Source: Streptomyces populi (GTDB lineage Bacteria > Actinomycetota > Actinomycetes > Streptomycetales > Streptomycetaceae). From it: a stretch of DNA of 44,012 nt. The position numbers were made by a program, and so were the translations under genes. The notes under the pieces were generated by a model, which searched no databases, was not told the origin of the DNA, and saw only the letters and a list, made by a program, of their open reading frames with translations. Location of the stretch: assembly GCF_002911015.1 (NCBI RefSeq), contig NZ_KZ626910.1, positions 1 to 44,012 on the forward strand. The letters run 5' to 3'. Shown here piece by piece: positions 8,060 through 16,351 of the stretch (the stretch's first letter is position 1; the number at the start of each line of letters is the position of its first letter).

Positions 8060-10951
8060 TCAGGCGGCGTGGGCGGTGGCGGGGGCCAGGACGGCGAGCA
8101 CCCGCAGCATCGGGCGGCCGGTGGTGAGGAGGGAGTCCGCGAGGGAGGCGAGGCGTTCGCGGGTGCCGGTGGGTGAGGCGGCGCCGTTCGTCAGCGTCGG
8201 CTGCTCCCAGGAGCCCAGGCGGGTCTTGTATTCCTCGATGGGGGCCCGGAGCGGTTCGTTCCATGCGGCGCGGTGCCGCTCCAGGAACGCCTCCGCGGTG
8301 TCCAGGACGCCGGGGATCGCCTCGGCGAGGTGGGCGGGGTCGTGGGCGAGACCCGGGTTCGCCATCGTCGGGCCGACCTTCGCACGGCGCAGCACCGCCA
8401 CCATGTCGTCGTCGACCTCGCCGTCCGTGGTGACCGCCATCCACTTGACGACGGTCGGGCGGCCGAGCGCGTTGGAATAGATGCCCTGGACGAGGTACGT
8501 GGGTACCGGCACATCGGCCGTCAGCACCGGGGCCTCCTGGCGGTCCAGGCGGACCAGGACCTTGTCGGTGAGCCACTCCATGACCGGGTGCAGGTCGGTC
8601 AGCAGGGAGATGTCGGGCCAGCTGGAGGTCGCCGAGGCGCGGGCGCGCGTCAGGCTGTGGTCGGCGAGCCGTCGGTTGAAGGTGACCTTCAGACGGTCGC
8701 GCAGGCCCTGCTCGCGGACGTAGTCCGGGGGCAGGGCCTTGAGGCGGTGGACCAGGTCGGAGGGCGGGACGAAGGAGAGCAGGCCGGTCTCGGGGTCGGC
8801 GGCCAGGTCCAGCCGGTCGTGGGCGTCCGGGTAGACCTCGCGCAGCGCCTCGTCGAGGAACTCGCGGGCGGAGGCGAACAGCCGGGGCACGTGCGCCCTG
8901 GGCACCGCCCCGGTGCCGTCGCCGCCGCCCGTGCCGGTGGTGGCCGCGTCCTCCTCCGGTTCGTCGTTCACGGCGCCGAAGAAGTCGGCGAGGAAATCGT
9001 CCATGCCGTCGTCGGCACCGTCGCCGGAGGTGCGGTCGGTGTCCAAAGACTCGTCCACGGTGCGACCCCGCAGCAGGTCCTGGATGAGGGACTTCTCCTC
9101 GGCCTCGGCCCGGTAGAGGCCGGAGACCGCCTCGGCCGTGCCGAGCGACTGGTGGGCCTGGGCCTCGCGCTCCAGCAGGCGCTCCGCGACGAGCGTGTCG
9201 TCCTTGGCGCCGTCGAGGGAGCTGGTCAGGATCAGCGCCCTGAACTGCGGCTGGTGGGCCTGCCCGTAGCGGTCGATGCGACCGTTGCGCTGCTCAATGC
9301 GGATGAGCGACCAGGGCACGTCGTAGTGGACGAGCTGGTGGCACTGGCGGTGCAGGTTGACGCCCTCGGAGGCGACGTCGCCGGTGAACAGGATCCGTAC
9401 GGGCGTGTCCGCGAGACCGAAGTCCTCCACGCACTGCATCTGCTGCTCGTCCGACAGGCCGCCGTGCATGACCCGGGCCGCCTCCTGGGCGGCCTTCCCC
9501 TTGAAGCCGAGGGCCGTCGGCACGGTCCGCGCCAGCCACTCCAGGGTCTGCACCCGCTCGGAGAAGACCACGACCCGTTTGTCGGACCTCGGCCCGACCC
9601 CGATCTCCCGCAACTGCTCCAGCAGGGCCCCGAACTTGCCCGAGTCCTCCTCCGCCATGCCCGACGCCAGTTCGAGAAGCCGGTGCAGGGCCGCGCGCTC
9701 GGCGGACGTCGCCTCCGGGTCGTCCTTCTTCTCCAGCGTCTTGATGCGCGTGGCGACCGTGGACTTCAGCGCCGCGTGGGAGGAGAGGAAGGACTTCAGC
9801 AGCGTGTACGGGAACAGGGGGACGTCACTGACCGACTTCGAACCGTCGGACGGCAGCCAGACGGCGGCCAGCTCGTCGAAGACCTTCTCCTCGGCGGGAG
9901 TGGCCGTCACCCGGATCGAGCGGGAGGGGCCGCGGTCCGCCCACTGGCCCTTCATCTGCTCGCGCACCTCGGGGCTGACCTTGGTGCGCCGGATGAACAG
10001 GTGCTTGATGTCCTCGGCGCGGTAGTGCTCGGGGTCGCGGATCGCGGCCGGGTCGAGCAGGGAGATCAGCTCGGCGAACGAGCGGGCGTCGCCGTTGTGC
10101 GGGGTCGCCGAGGCCAGCAGCAGGGCGTCGGTGTGCGGGGCCAGCGTGCGGGCCAGCTGGTTGCGCAGGGAGCCCTTGTTGATGAGGTTGTGCGACTCGT
10201 CGATGACGACCGCGTCCCAGGTGATCCGCTCCAGGTGGTGCTTGTACTGGGCGGTGTTCTTCAGGGTGTCGATGGAGACGATGACGCGCTTGAAGTACGT
10301 GAAGGGGTTGCGGCCGGCCGGGATCTCCCGCTGGATCCGCTCGATGCCCACCGAGTCCAGGCGCACCAGCGGGATCGCGAACCGCGTCCACAGCTCGTGC
10401 TGGAACTGCTCCAGGACGTGCTGCGGGGTGACGACGAGGATGCGCTCGCCCCGGCCGCGGCGGATCAGCTCGGCGAGGGTGAGGCCGATCTCCAGGGTCT
10501 TGCCGAGGCCGACGACGTCCGCGATGAGCACCCGGGGGCGCAGGTTGCGGCCCGAGAGCGCGAGCTGCGCGGGACGCTGCTGGTAGGGGAGCGAGTCCAG
10601 TAGGAAGGAGTCCGCGAGGGCGAGGCCGCGCTCGGCCTGCGGCAGCGGCGTCTTGCGCAGGACCGCCTCCAGGAACAGGCGCGAGCGGCGGAAGTTCGGC
10701 GAGTCGTCCCGCACCAGACGGGTCCGCCGCGGGTCGAGCAGCTCGATCCGGTCCAGGCCGGTGAAGAACACCGCCTCCTGGTCACGCACGAAGTCCGAGG
10801 CGCCGACGGCCTCGATCCGGGCGCCGTCGTGCTCCGTCCGCGTCGCGTTGCGGACCAGCCACACCTCGTCCCGTACGAGGATCTGGGCGCCCGGCGGGAA
10901 CTGGGCGTCCTCGCCGCTCGTCGCGGGAGCGGTGCTGAGGTCGGCGGTCAC
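8060..10951 (-). CDS. SNF2/HepA-type helicase, DrmD-like, 963 aa
   Basis: A superfamily 2 ATPase expected to translocate on double-stranded DNA. Walker A is in IADVVGLGKT (residues 143-152; the usual DEVGLGKT has become DVVGLGKT), motif II is DESH (251-254), motif III SATPHNG (281-287) and motif VI QRNGRIDRYGQ (554-564), with the helicase C-terminal domain at about 455-570. The remaining 390 residues are specific to this subfamily. The SNF2-plus-long-adenine-methylase pairing is the hallmark of DrmD/DrmMI in DISARM class 1, but drmA, drmB and drmC are absent here. The GTG start follows AGGAGG at 7 bases. It is probably co-transcribed with the upstream kinase (136-base gap) and downstream methylase (22-base gap). 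The function as a restriction motor is inferred from context. Confidence 0.88.
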   Translation of the reverse strand: MTADLSTAPATSGEDAQFPPGAQILVRDEVWLVRNATRTEHDGARIEAVGASDFVRDQEAVFFTGLDRIELLDPRRTRLVRDDSPNFRRSRLFLEAVLRKTPLPQAERGLALADSFLLDSLPYQQRPAQLALSGRNLRPRVLIADVVGLGKTLEIGLTLAELIRRGRGERILVVTPQHVLEQFQHELWTRFAIPLVRLDSVGIERIQREIPAGRNPFTYFKRVIVSIDTLKNTAQYKHHLERITWDAVVIDESHNLINKGSLRNQLARTLAPHTDALLLASATPHNGDARSFAELISLLDPAAIRDPEHYRAEDIKHLFIRRTKVSPEVREQMKGQWADRGPSRSIRVTATPAEEKVFDELAAVWLPSDGSKSVSDVPLFPYTLLKSFLSSHAALKSTVATRIKTLEKKDDPEATSAERAALHRLLELASGMAEEDSGKFGALLEQLREIGVGPRSDKRVVVFSERVQTLEWLARTVPTALGFKGKAAQEAARVMHGGLSDEQQMQCVEDFGLADTPVRILFTGDVASEGVNLHRQCHQLVHYDVPWSLIRIEQRNGRIDRYGQAHQPQFRALILTSSLDGAKDDTLVAERLLEREAQAHQSLGTAEAVSGLYRAEAEEKSLIQDLLRGRTVDESLDTDRTSGDGADDGMDDFLADFFGAVNDEPEEDAATTGTGGGDGTGAVPRAHVPRLFASAREFLDEALREVYPDAHDRLDLAADPETGLLSFVPPSDLVHRLKALPPDYVREQGLRDRLKVTFNRRLADHSLTRARASATSSWPDISLLTDLHPVMEWLTDKVLVRLDRQEAPVLTADVPVPTYLVQGIYSNALGRPTVVKWMAVTTDGEVDDDMVAVLRRAKVGPTMANPGLAHDPAHLAEAIPGVLDTAEAFLERHRAAWNEPLRAPIEEYKTRLGSWEQPTLTNGAASPTGTRERLASLADSLLTTGRPMLRVLAVLAPATAHAA

Positions 10952-11087
10952 GCGGGTGCCTCCTGGGCGGTCGTGTCGGTGGGGTGGGTGTGTTCTGTCA
11001 CGGGTGGTCCGGTGGCGTCACCGTCGAAGCGGCGGGACGCGCGGACGAGTGGTCGTTCGGCCATGTGCGGCGGGCCGGGTGCGGGTC

Positions 11088-12356
11088 TCAGAAGGGAGCG
11101 CTCGCCGCGTACGCGGCTCGGAGGCGTTCCGCCGTCCTGCGGGCTTGCAGGGAGTGCCGCGGTGTGTGCGTCGATTCCCGGGGCCGCTTGGACGCCGTGG
11201 GCGGGCGGTCCGGCGCCGGCCGTTCGCGGCGGGAGCCGTCGGAGGGGTCCTCCCTGACGGTGGGCGTGGGGTCGGGGGACTCCTGGGGCTCCGGGTCGGA
11301 GAGGTCGGGGACGGTCTCGATCACGGTGGGGGAGGGAGCGGGCGAGTCGGGGAGGGGCGGGGTAGGAACGTCCGGGGCGGCGGAAGCGGTGTCCGTGCCC
11401 GGGGCGTCGCTCGCGGGGGTGGGCCACGGGAGGGTGGGGGAATGGTCCGCGGGCGTGGCCTTGTGCCGTTGTCCCGCGGTGTGCGCGGTGTGCGTGGTGA
11501 GCCTGCGACGCGCCTGGGCGATCTTCATGCCCTGGGCCTCGATCACCGAGCGGCACTGCTGCACCACGTCGGTCAGCGAGGGCCGGTCCCCGGCGTCCTG
11601 GGCGAGCATGCCGGTCAGGAGCGGCAGCAGTTCGCCGGGTACACCGGACAGGTTCGGGGCCGTGTCGGGGTCGGTGACGAGGTGGAACACCATGTACGGG
11701 GTCGCCGCCTCGTGCGGGTAGTGACCCGTCGCGGCGAAGAGGAGCAACGCGCCCAGCGCGTACACGTCCACGGCCGCGGTCAGGGGCTTCACGCCGGCGG
11801 CCTGCTCGGGGGCCATGCAGATCGGGGTGCCGACGACCTGGTGGGGAGCGGTGAGGGAGACGTGCGACTCGGTGAAGGCGGCCAGGCCGAAGTCGATGAT
11901 CTTCGGGCCGTTCGGCCCGAGCAGGACGTTGGCGGGCTTGAGGTCGCGGTGGAGCAGGTCCTGCGTGTGCACGGCCGACAGCGCCTCGGCGAGGACCGCG
12001 CCGAGCGCGGCGGTGAGGACGGACGGGAGCGGTCCGTGCGTCTTGACGTGCCGGGCGAGGTCCGGGCCGTCCACGTACTCGGTGGCCAGCCAGGGCTGCT
12101 CCGCCTCCGCGTCGGCTCCCAGGAACGCCGCGATGCGCGGGCCCCAGATCGTCTTGAGCACCTCGATCTCCTGCGAGAACCGCTGACGGGACTCGGAGTC
12201 CACGACCGACGGCTTGATCACCTTCACCGCGGCGGGTTCACCGCCGAGGGACTCCCCCAGGAAGACCTGGCCCATGCCCCCCTGGCCGACGCGGCCGAGG
12301 AGTTCGAAGTCGCCCAGCGAGGACGGGTCTTCGGGGTTCAGGGGCATGATCTGCAC
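11088..12356 (-). CDS. Soluble Hanks-type serine/threonine protein kinase
   Basis: The 422-aa protein has a complete kinase domain at residues 16-275: glycine loop GRVGQGGMGQVF (21-32), ATP lysine in AVKVIK (K45), HRDLKPANVLL with catalytic D138, DFG at 155-157 and GTPICMAPEQ as the activation-segment end. All catalytic residues are present. Residues 300-390 are Pro/Ser/Asp-rich and end in a basic tail. There is no transmembrane helix or PASTA domain, so it should act in the cytoplasm, unlike most Streptomyces receptor kinases. The GTG start follows GAGGA at five bases. Its place at the head of the helicase-methylase operon recalls PglW of the Pgl/BREX type 2 system, but it is much smaller than PglW and no pglY or pglZ is nearby. 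A regulatory or toxin-like role in defence is inferred. Confidence 0.9.
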   Translation of the reverse strand: MQIMPLNPEDPSSLGDFELLGRVGQGGMGQVFLGESLGGEPAAVKVIKPSVVDSESRQRFSQEIEVLKTIWGPRIAAFLGADAEAEQPWLATEYVDGPDLARHVKTHGPLPSVLTAALGAVLAEALSAVHTQDLLHRDLKPANVLLGPNGPKIIDFGLAAFTESHVSLTAPHQVVGTPICMAPEQAAGVKPLTAAVDVYALGALLLFAATGHYPHEAATPYMVFHLVTDPDTAPNLSGVPGELLPLLTGMLAQDAGDRPSLTDVVQQCRSVIEAQGMKIAQARRRLTTHTAHTAGQRHKATPADHSPTLPWPTPASDAPGTDTASAAPDVPTPPLPDSPAPSPTVIETVPDLSDPEPQESPDPTPTVREDPSDGSRRERPAPDRPPTASKRPRESTHTPRHSLQARRTAERLRAAYAASAPF

Positions 12357-12442
12357 GTGTGTCCTCGAAATTCGGTCGTGGCAGGCGTCTGATCAGCCGT
12401 GATGCGCGCCTGGAGACACGGTAGTGGATGCGGTCGGGGGTA

Positions 12443-12472
12443 GGTACACGGATTGCGGAACAGGAATGTCAA
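12443..12472 (-). promoter_or_regulatory. Possible promoter of the kinase-helicase-methylase operon
   Basis: Read on the minus strand, TTGACA (12472-12467) is followed after 18 bases by TGTACC (12448-12443). The -35 is consensus and the -10 is weak. It lies about 90 bases upstream of the kinase start, the only gap over 100 bases before this gene. Confidence 0.35.
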
Positions 12473-12535
12473 CCTCTCCGGGTGGAGAACTCGTGAAGAG
12501 TCCCGATCGGGTGTGACGGGGGCGAGGGTGGCCGT

Positions 12536-12552
12536 GGCGACGATGCGTCGCC
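12536..12552 (-). terminator. Short hairpin after the HTH-methylase gene
   Basis: GGCGACG and CGTCGCC form a perfect 7-bp stem with a 3-base loop, 11 bases past the methylase stop codon. Its position between two same-strand genes suggests partial termination, separating the methylase from the kinase operon. Confidence 0.45.
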
Positions 12553-12563
12553 CGGAACAGGTC

Positions 12564-14762
12564 CTAGGGGGAGGGGTGGTCGCCCGGCGGACGTGGGGTC
12601 GTCTCCTGTGACGGCAGTAGTTGCCCCCCGGTCAGCCCGCCCGCCAGCAGTCGCGCCGTTTCCTCCGCCAGCCGCGTGGCCCGCCGGGCCTCCGCCCGCA
12701 GCGAGTGCACGTGCCGGAACGCCTCTCCGTACAGCCGCTGCTCCTCCAGCGGCAGGAGGGGAACGCGCAACCGCCCCGGGCTGACCGTCAGGACCGTGCT
12801 GCCCGTCGACGCGCCCGCGATGTTCTCCTCCCTGCCCAGGAACCCGGCTAGGAACCATGGGTCCAGGCGTGCCGGGTCCGGCCGGAAGAGGTGGACGTTG
12901 CCGAGCAGTGCCCCGGCCTCCTCCTCGCCCGCGACCCGGACCATGGGGCCGTCCCCGCCGACCATCACCCGCACGAGGACGTCCCCGGCGGCGATCACGG
13001 GAGCGGTGTCGTCGTACGGTCCTTTCGGGGTTCCCGTGGGGCCCGAACCGGAGGCGATGTCCGAGCTGGTGAGCACGGGCCGGGTCTCCGGCTCCCCGTC
13101 CTCGCCGCTCTCTCCCCGCGCGGCCTGCGAGCGGGTGCGCACGGTGTCGGGCAAGGGGCGCAGCAGGGTGAGCGCTCCGCCGCGTGTCAGGTCGGACATC
13201 GTCGCTGTCCGCCATTCGCGGGCCGCGGTGCCCGCGGTGCTCCAGCCCTCGTGGCCGGCTGTCCGTGTGAGGGACTTCGCGGCCTCGACGAGGTTCCTGC
13301 GGGCCGTGTCGACCTGCGCCGACAGTTCCGCGGGGTCGATCTCCGCCCGTGAGGCCCGTACGAGCCGCGCCGGGGTCAGGTCCACCACGTCGTCCAGCAG
13401 GTCCACGACACCCGCCGCATACGCGACACCGGGCTCGCCCTCGAAAGTCTCCGGGTTCTGCGTGAACGCCCGCCAGGCATCCAGGGCCCGTGCCGTGGTC
13501 TCCGGCCAGTCCACGGACGCGGACCGGCTCCCGCCCCGCGTCCGTGCGGTCGCCGCGGTACCGCCGCTTCCGCTCCCGGTCGGCCCCTGGGCGTCCGCCG
13601 CCGTGTCCACGAACAGGACCGACTTGCGCTCCGGGCCGCCCGGTTCGGGGCGTTGCAGCACCCAGATCTGGAGACCGACGTGGAGGGGCACCGCCGCGCC
13701 GGGCGGTAGCGCGATCACCGCGCGCAGGGCGCCGCTGCGCACCAGCTCCGCCCGGATGCGGCGGCCCGACGCGCGGCCGGCCACGGCGGGCGGCAGGATC
13801 AGCGCCGCGTGACCGCCGGGCGTCAGGTGGGCGAGCGCGTGCTGCACCCACGCCAGCTCCGATTCGGCGCGCGGCGGTACGCCGTACGCCCACCGGGGGT
13901 CGTAGGCGAGCTCGTCATGGCCCCAGTCCCGGACGCCGAACGGCGGGTTGCACACCACCCCGTCGACGGCCAGCTCTGGGAAGGCGTCCGTGCGGAGGCT
14001 GTCGGCGGCGCGCACGGTGACCGTGGCCTGCGGGGCTTCCAGCATGAGCCCGACGGCGCTGCGCCGGGCCTGCACGGGAAGCATGTCCTGGCCGTGCAAC
14101 TCACGCGCGCCCCGGCGGGCGGCGGCCGCCAGGAGTGTGCCGCTGCCGCAGGCCGGGTCGAGGACGCTGACCGGGGGGCCGGTGACGAGGAGGGCGAGCA
14201 GGTCCGCGAGCGGCTCGGGGGTCAGATACGTGCCGGACGCGGCGCTGTCCTCCAGTTCCCGTTCCGCGAGCACGCTCAGTGCCGCCTGGCCGCCCTCGTC
14301 GCGTACACACGCGTACAGCGCGCGCAGCACCGAGGCGTCACCGGCCCCGAACCGGACGGCCTCCGCGGCCGGCACGGTGTCAGCTGCGGCGGACGCCTCA
14401 CGCTGCGCGCGGGCGACGAGGTCCGCGTCCGGCAACCGGGCGGCGGTCGTCAGCTCCTCCGGCGAGCGGCCCGCCGCCGCGAGAACCAGGAGGAGCAGGT
14501 CGGACGACGTACCTCCACCGCCCTGCGCGTGCAGGCGCAGGGTCGTCCGCAGCTCCTCCGACGGGCTCGCCGCCGAGACCTGACCGCGCGAGGCGAGCCA
14601 GGCGCGCACCGCCTCCAGGTCGTACAGCGGACTGCTGTCCGTACCGCCGGACGGGGCCGGGAAATCGTCGTGCCGACGACGCCAGTTGCTGACCGTGGCA
14701 CGCGTGACCCCGGCGATGCGGGAGATCTCGGCGGCGGTCACCTGGGCGGATGACTGGGGCAT
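12564..14762 (-). CDS. N-6 adenine DNA methylase: HTH-HsdM fused to an HsdS-like recognition domain
   Basis: The 732-aa product starts at ATG 14762; the frame is open to 14921 but the upstream part is unlike the family. Residues 7-60 are a MerR/excisionase-like HTH (VTAAEISRIAGVTRATVSNW). YLTPE (179-183), motif I DPACGSG (202-208) and NPPF (272-275) define an HsdM-type gamma-class adenine methylase. The last 200 residues look like one half of a type I specificity subunit: IAAGDVLVRV, then GNVHLFRPDPARLDPWFLAG, and LLPLEEQRLY before a coiled-coil-like arginine-rich helix. It is thus a single-chain M-S enzyme, as in some type IIB/IIG systems, but no HsdR or nuclease gene is present. It diverges from the DndB-like gene. 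The HTH could allow autoregulation. Epigenetic marking or defence are both possible. Confidence 0.87.
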   Translation of the reverse strand: MPQSSAQVTAAEISRIAGVTRATVSNWRRRHDDFPAPSGGTDSSPLYDLEAVRAWLASRGQVSAASPSEELRTTLRLHAQGGGGTSSDLLLLVLAAAGRSPEELTTAARLPDADLVARAQREASAAADTVPAAEAVRFGAGDASVLRALYACVRDEGGQAALSVLAERELEDSAASGTYLTPEPLADLLALLVTGPPVSVLDPACGSGTLLAAAARRGARELHGQDMLPVQARRSAVGLMLEAPQATVTVRAADSLRTDAFPELAVDGVVCNPPFGVRDWGHDELAYDPRWAYGVPPRAESELAWVQHALAHLTPGGHAALILPPAVAGRASGRRIRAELVRSGALRAVIALPPGAAVPLHVGLQIWVLQRPEPGGPERKSVLFVDTAADAQGPTGSGSGGTAATARTRGGSRSASVDWPETTARALDAWRAFTQNPETFEGEPGVAYAAGVVDLLDDVVDLTPARLVRASRAEIDPAELSAQVDTARRNLVEAAKSLTRTAGHEGWSTAGTAAREWRTATMSDLTRGGALTLLRPLPDTVRTRSQAARGESGEDGEPETRPVLTSSDIASGSGPTGTPKGPYDDTAPVIAAGDVLVRVMVGGDGPMVRVAGEEEAGALLGNVHLFRPDPARLDPWFLAGFLGREENIAGASTGSTVLTVSPGRLRVPLLPLEEQRLYGEAFRHVHSLRAEARRATRLAEETARLLAGGLTGGQLLPSQETTPRPPGDHPSP

Positions 14763-14799
14763 GGGTGGAGTCCTGGCTCTCTTGGTAGCGGACGTCAAC

Positions 14800-14827
14800 A
14801 ACTTACAGCACTCGTCAAATCTGTAAA
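14800..14827 (-). promoter_or_regulatory. Possible promoter of the HTH-methylase
   Basis: On the minus strand TTTACA (14827-14822) and TAAGTT (14805-14800) are separated by 16 bases. Transcription would start about 30 bases before the ATG at 14762. The elements are partial matches. They overlap the CGTCAAA/TTTGACG inverted repeat. Confidence 0.35.
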
Positions 14828-14838
14828 CGTGTTTGACG
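14813..14838. repeat. Inverted repeat CGTCAAA-N12-TTTGACG between divergent methylase and DndB-like genes
   Basis: A perfect 7-bp inverted repeat with a 12-base spacer. A third related half, CGTCAAC, lies at 14793-14799, exactly 20 bases (about two helical turns) before the first arm. The surrounding 70 bases are AT-rich for this genome. The right arm coincides with a TTGACG -35 element for the DndB-like gene. It is a good candidate operator, perhaps for the HTH domain of the methylase itself. Confidence 0.5.
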
Positions 14839-14862
14839 ATGCTTTCAGTGCCGTGCTTATCT
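14833..14862 (+). promoter_or_regulatory. Possible promoter of the DndB-like gene
   Basis: TTGACG (14833-14838) is followed after 18 bases by TTATCT (14857-14862), an HrdB-like arrangement. It leaves a leader of roughly 135 bases before the ATG at 15003. Confidence 0.4.
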
Positions 14863-15002
14863 GTGACTGCTTCCACTGGGAAGCGGTCGTCCGGTAGGTC
14901 ATCTGCCGGAGGCGTGCCCACAGGTCGTGCCGTTCCGGTGCGCCGGGCGATACCGCAGCAGGCGCCGTCCGTGCCCGCTCACAACACTCCGGGGGGAGTT
15001 CC

Positions 15003-16229
15003 ATGCGCCTCACCATGCCGACCGGCGTCATCGAGGGGACCCAGTTGGCCGTCATGCCGTTCCGTGAGGACGCGGTCGTCGGGACGATGTCCGTGCCCAC
15101 GCTCGTCCAGCTCGTGCCGTCGCCGCGCGCCGAGGAGGACCCGAGGAAGCTGAAGGCGGCCTCGGGCCTGGTGCGGCGTCACGCCGAGCTGCGGGCGACC
15201 GTGCAGCGGACGCTGAAGTCGTCGCAGAAGGGCAGGAACGTCGCGCCCTACGCCGAGTACATCGCCGCCGGACTGAAGGGCGAGCTGGGAGCCGCCTGGT
15301 CCACGCCTCCGGTCACCTTGTGGCATGCCGGACCGCTCGCCGCGATCAGCGACGAGCTCGTGCCGGGCAGCGGCGTGCGCACGCTCACCGTCACCCCGGG
15401 CACGATGGTCGTGGCCATCGACGGGGAGACGCAGACCGCCGCCTGGCACGAGCTGTACGACGACCCCGAGACGTACGGTCTGACGTACCCCGAACTCGCC
15501 CGCGTGCGCGTCCCGTTCGAGCTCTACGTCGACCTCGCGCCGGCGGACGCGCGGCAGATCTTCTACGACCGCAACGTCCAGGGTGTGACCGTCGCCAAGA
15601 ACCTGGCCATGTCCATGGACCAGCGGGACTTCGGCACCCGTCTCGCGCACGTCGTCGCCGACTCCGTGAAGGTCGAGGTCGACGGACAGCAGGTGCCGTT
15701 CGGCCGACTCGTCAACTCCAGCAAGAGGCAGGTCGCCGCCGGTGACCGCGAGGTCGTCACGCTCTCCGCGCTGCGCGCACTCGTCGTCACCGCGATCTAC
15801 GGCAAGGGCGGCCTCGCCCGCTCCGCCGAGTCGGTGCACGAGGACGAACTGCCCGTCGGTACCCGCGCCGAGGAGGTGGAGGCCGTCGTCGTACCGCTGC
15901 TGGCGCGACTGATCTCCGAGCGGTTCCCCGCCTTCGCCACGCGCAGCGCCCTCACGGCGCCCGCCGTCCTCGCGGGAGTGGGCATCGCGGCCCACCACGC
16001 CATGCCGTGGAGCGAGGCGGCCTCCCGCATCGGCGCCGACGAGCTGGACCGCCTGCTCGACGGCATCCGCTGGGAGCGCGAGGCCGCCTACTGGGACGGC
16101 GTCGCCGCGAAGGCCGGCACCTCCGGACGCCTCAACTTCAGCGGTGGCGTCAAGGATTCGGGCGGCCGAGTCGCCGACGCGATCCTCTACCCGGCCACCG
16201 AGACGGGGCGGAAGATCCGCGGGCTCTGA
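15003..16229 (+). CDS. DndB-like protein (DGQHR-family), 408 aa
   Basis: The protein resembles DndB, the regulator of DNA phosphorothioation clusters, and the wider DGQHR family. The diagnostic DGQHR segment appears as IDGETQTAAW at about residues 140-149, so Asp-Gly is kept and the QHR part altered. Other DndB-like stretches are FYDRNVQGVTVAKNLAMSMD and a region with a conserved Ser-Lys and Asp-rich helix (VNSSKRQVAAGDREVVTLSA). A strong GGGGGGAG precedes the ATG. It diverges from the adenine methylase. No dndA, C, D, E or dptFGH genes are present, so a classical sulfur-modification role is unlikely here. DndB-like proteins outside dnd loci are of unknown function. It might regulate the divergent operon or sense a DNA-derived ligand. 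Assignment to the family is good, role is open. Confidence 0.75.
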   Translation: MRLTMPTGVIEGTQLAVMPFREDAVVGTMSVPTLVQLVPSPRAEEDPRKLKAASGLVRRHAELRATVQRTLKSSQKGRNVAPYAEYIAAGLKGELGAAWSTPPVTLWHAGPLAAISDELVPGSGVRTLTVTPGTMVVAIDGETQTAAWHELYDDPETYGLTYPELARVRVPFELYVDLAPADARQIFYDRNVQGVTVAKNLAMSMDQRDFGTRLAHVVADSVKVEVDGQQVPFGRLVNSSKRQVAAGDREVVTLSALRALVVTAIYGKGGLARSAESVHEDELPVGTRAEEVEAVVVPLLARLISERFPAFATRSALTAPAVLAGVGIAAHHAMPWSEAASRIGADELDRLLDGIRWEREAAYWDGVAAKAGTSGRLNFSGGVKDSGGRVADAILYPATETGRKIRGL

Positions 16230-16351
16230 GCCGCACCACGCCTGCCGTACGGCGCCGCCAGGCATCACACACGCCGAACCCGACGACATCGCACGGCCGC
16301 CCGGCACTCGGCGGCCGAACCCACCACGTACAACGGAAACGGAGCACAGCC

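Noticed and set aside
8273..10603. Long plus-strand open frame (776 codons) opposite the helicase
   Set aside because: It is Arg/Val/Gly-rich with no domain, and is the usual antisense shadow in GC-rich DNA; the helicase motifs are on the other strand.
2953..10951. Complete DISARM system
   Set aside because: Only DrmD/DrmMI-like genes are present; no drmA, drmB or drmC candidates exist in the flanks.
10653..12392. 579-codon plus-strand frame opposite the kinase
   Set aside because: It is a reverse-strand shadow; the kinase has all catalytic motifs on the minus strand.
12469..13893. 474-codon minus-strand frame within the HTH-methylase gene
   Set aside because: It is out of frame with DPACGSG/NPPF, Arg/Gly/Pro-rich, and has no ribosome-binding site.
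11088..16229. Pgl/BREX type 2 or a complete dnd locus
   Set aside because: No PglY ATPase, PglZ phosphatase, DndC/D/E or DptFGH-like proteins were found. The kinase is too small to be PglW.
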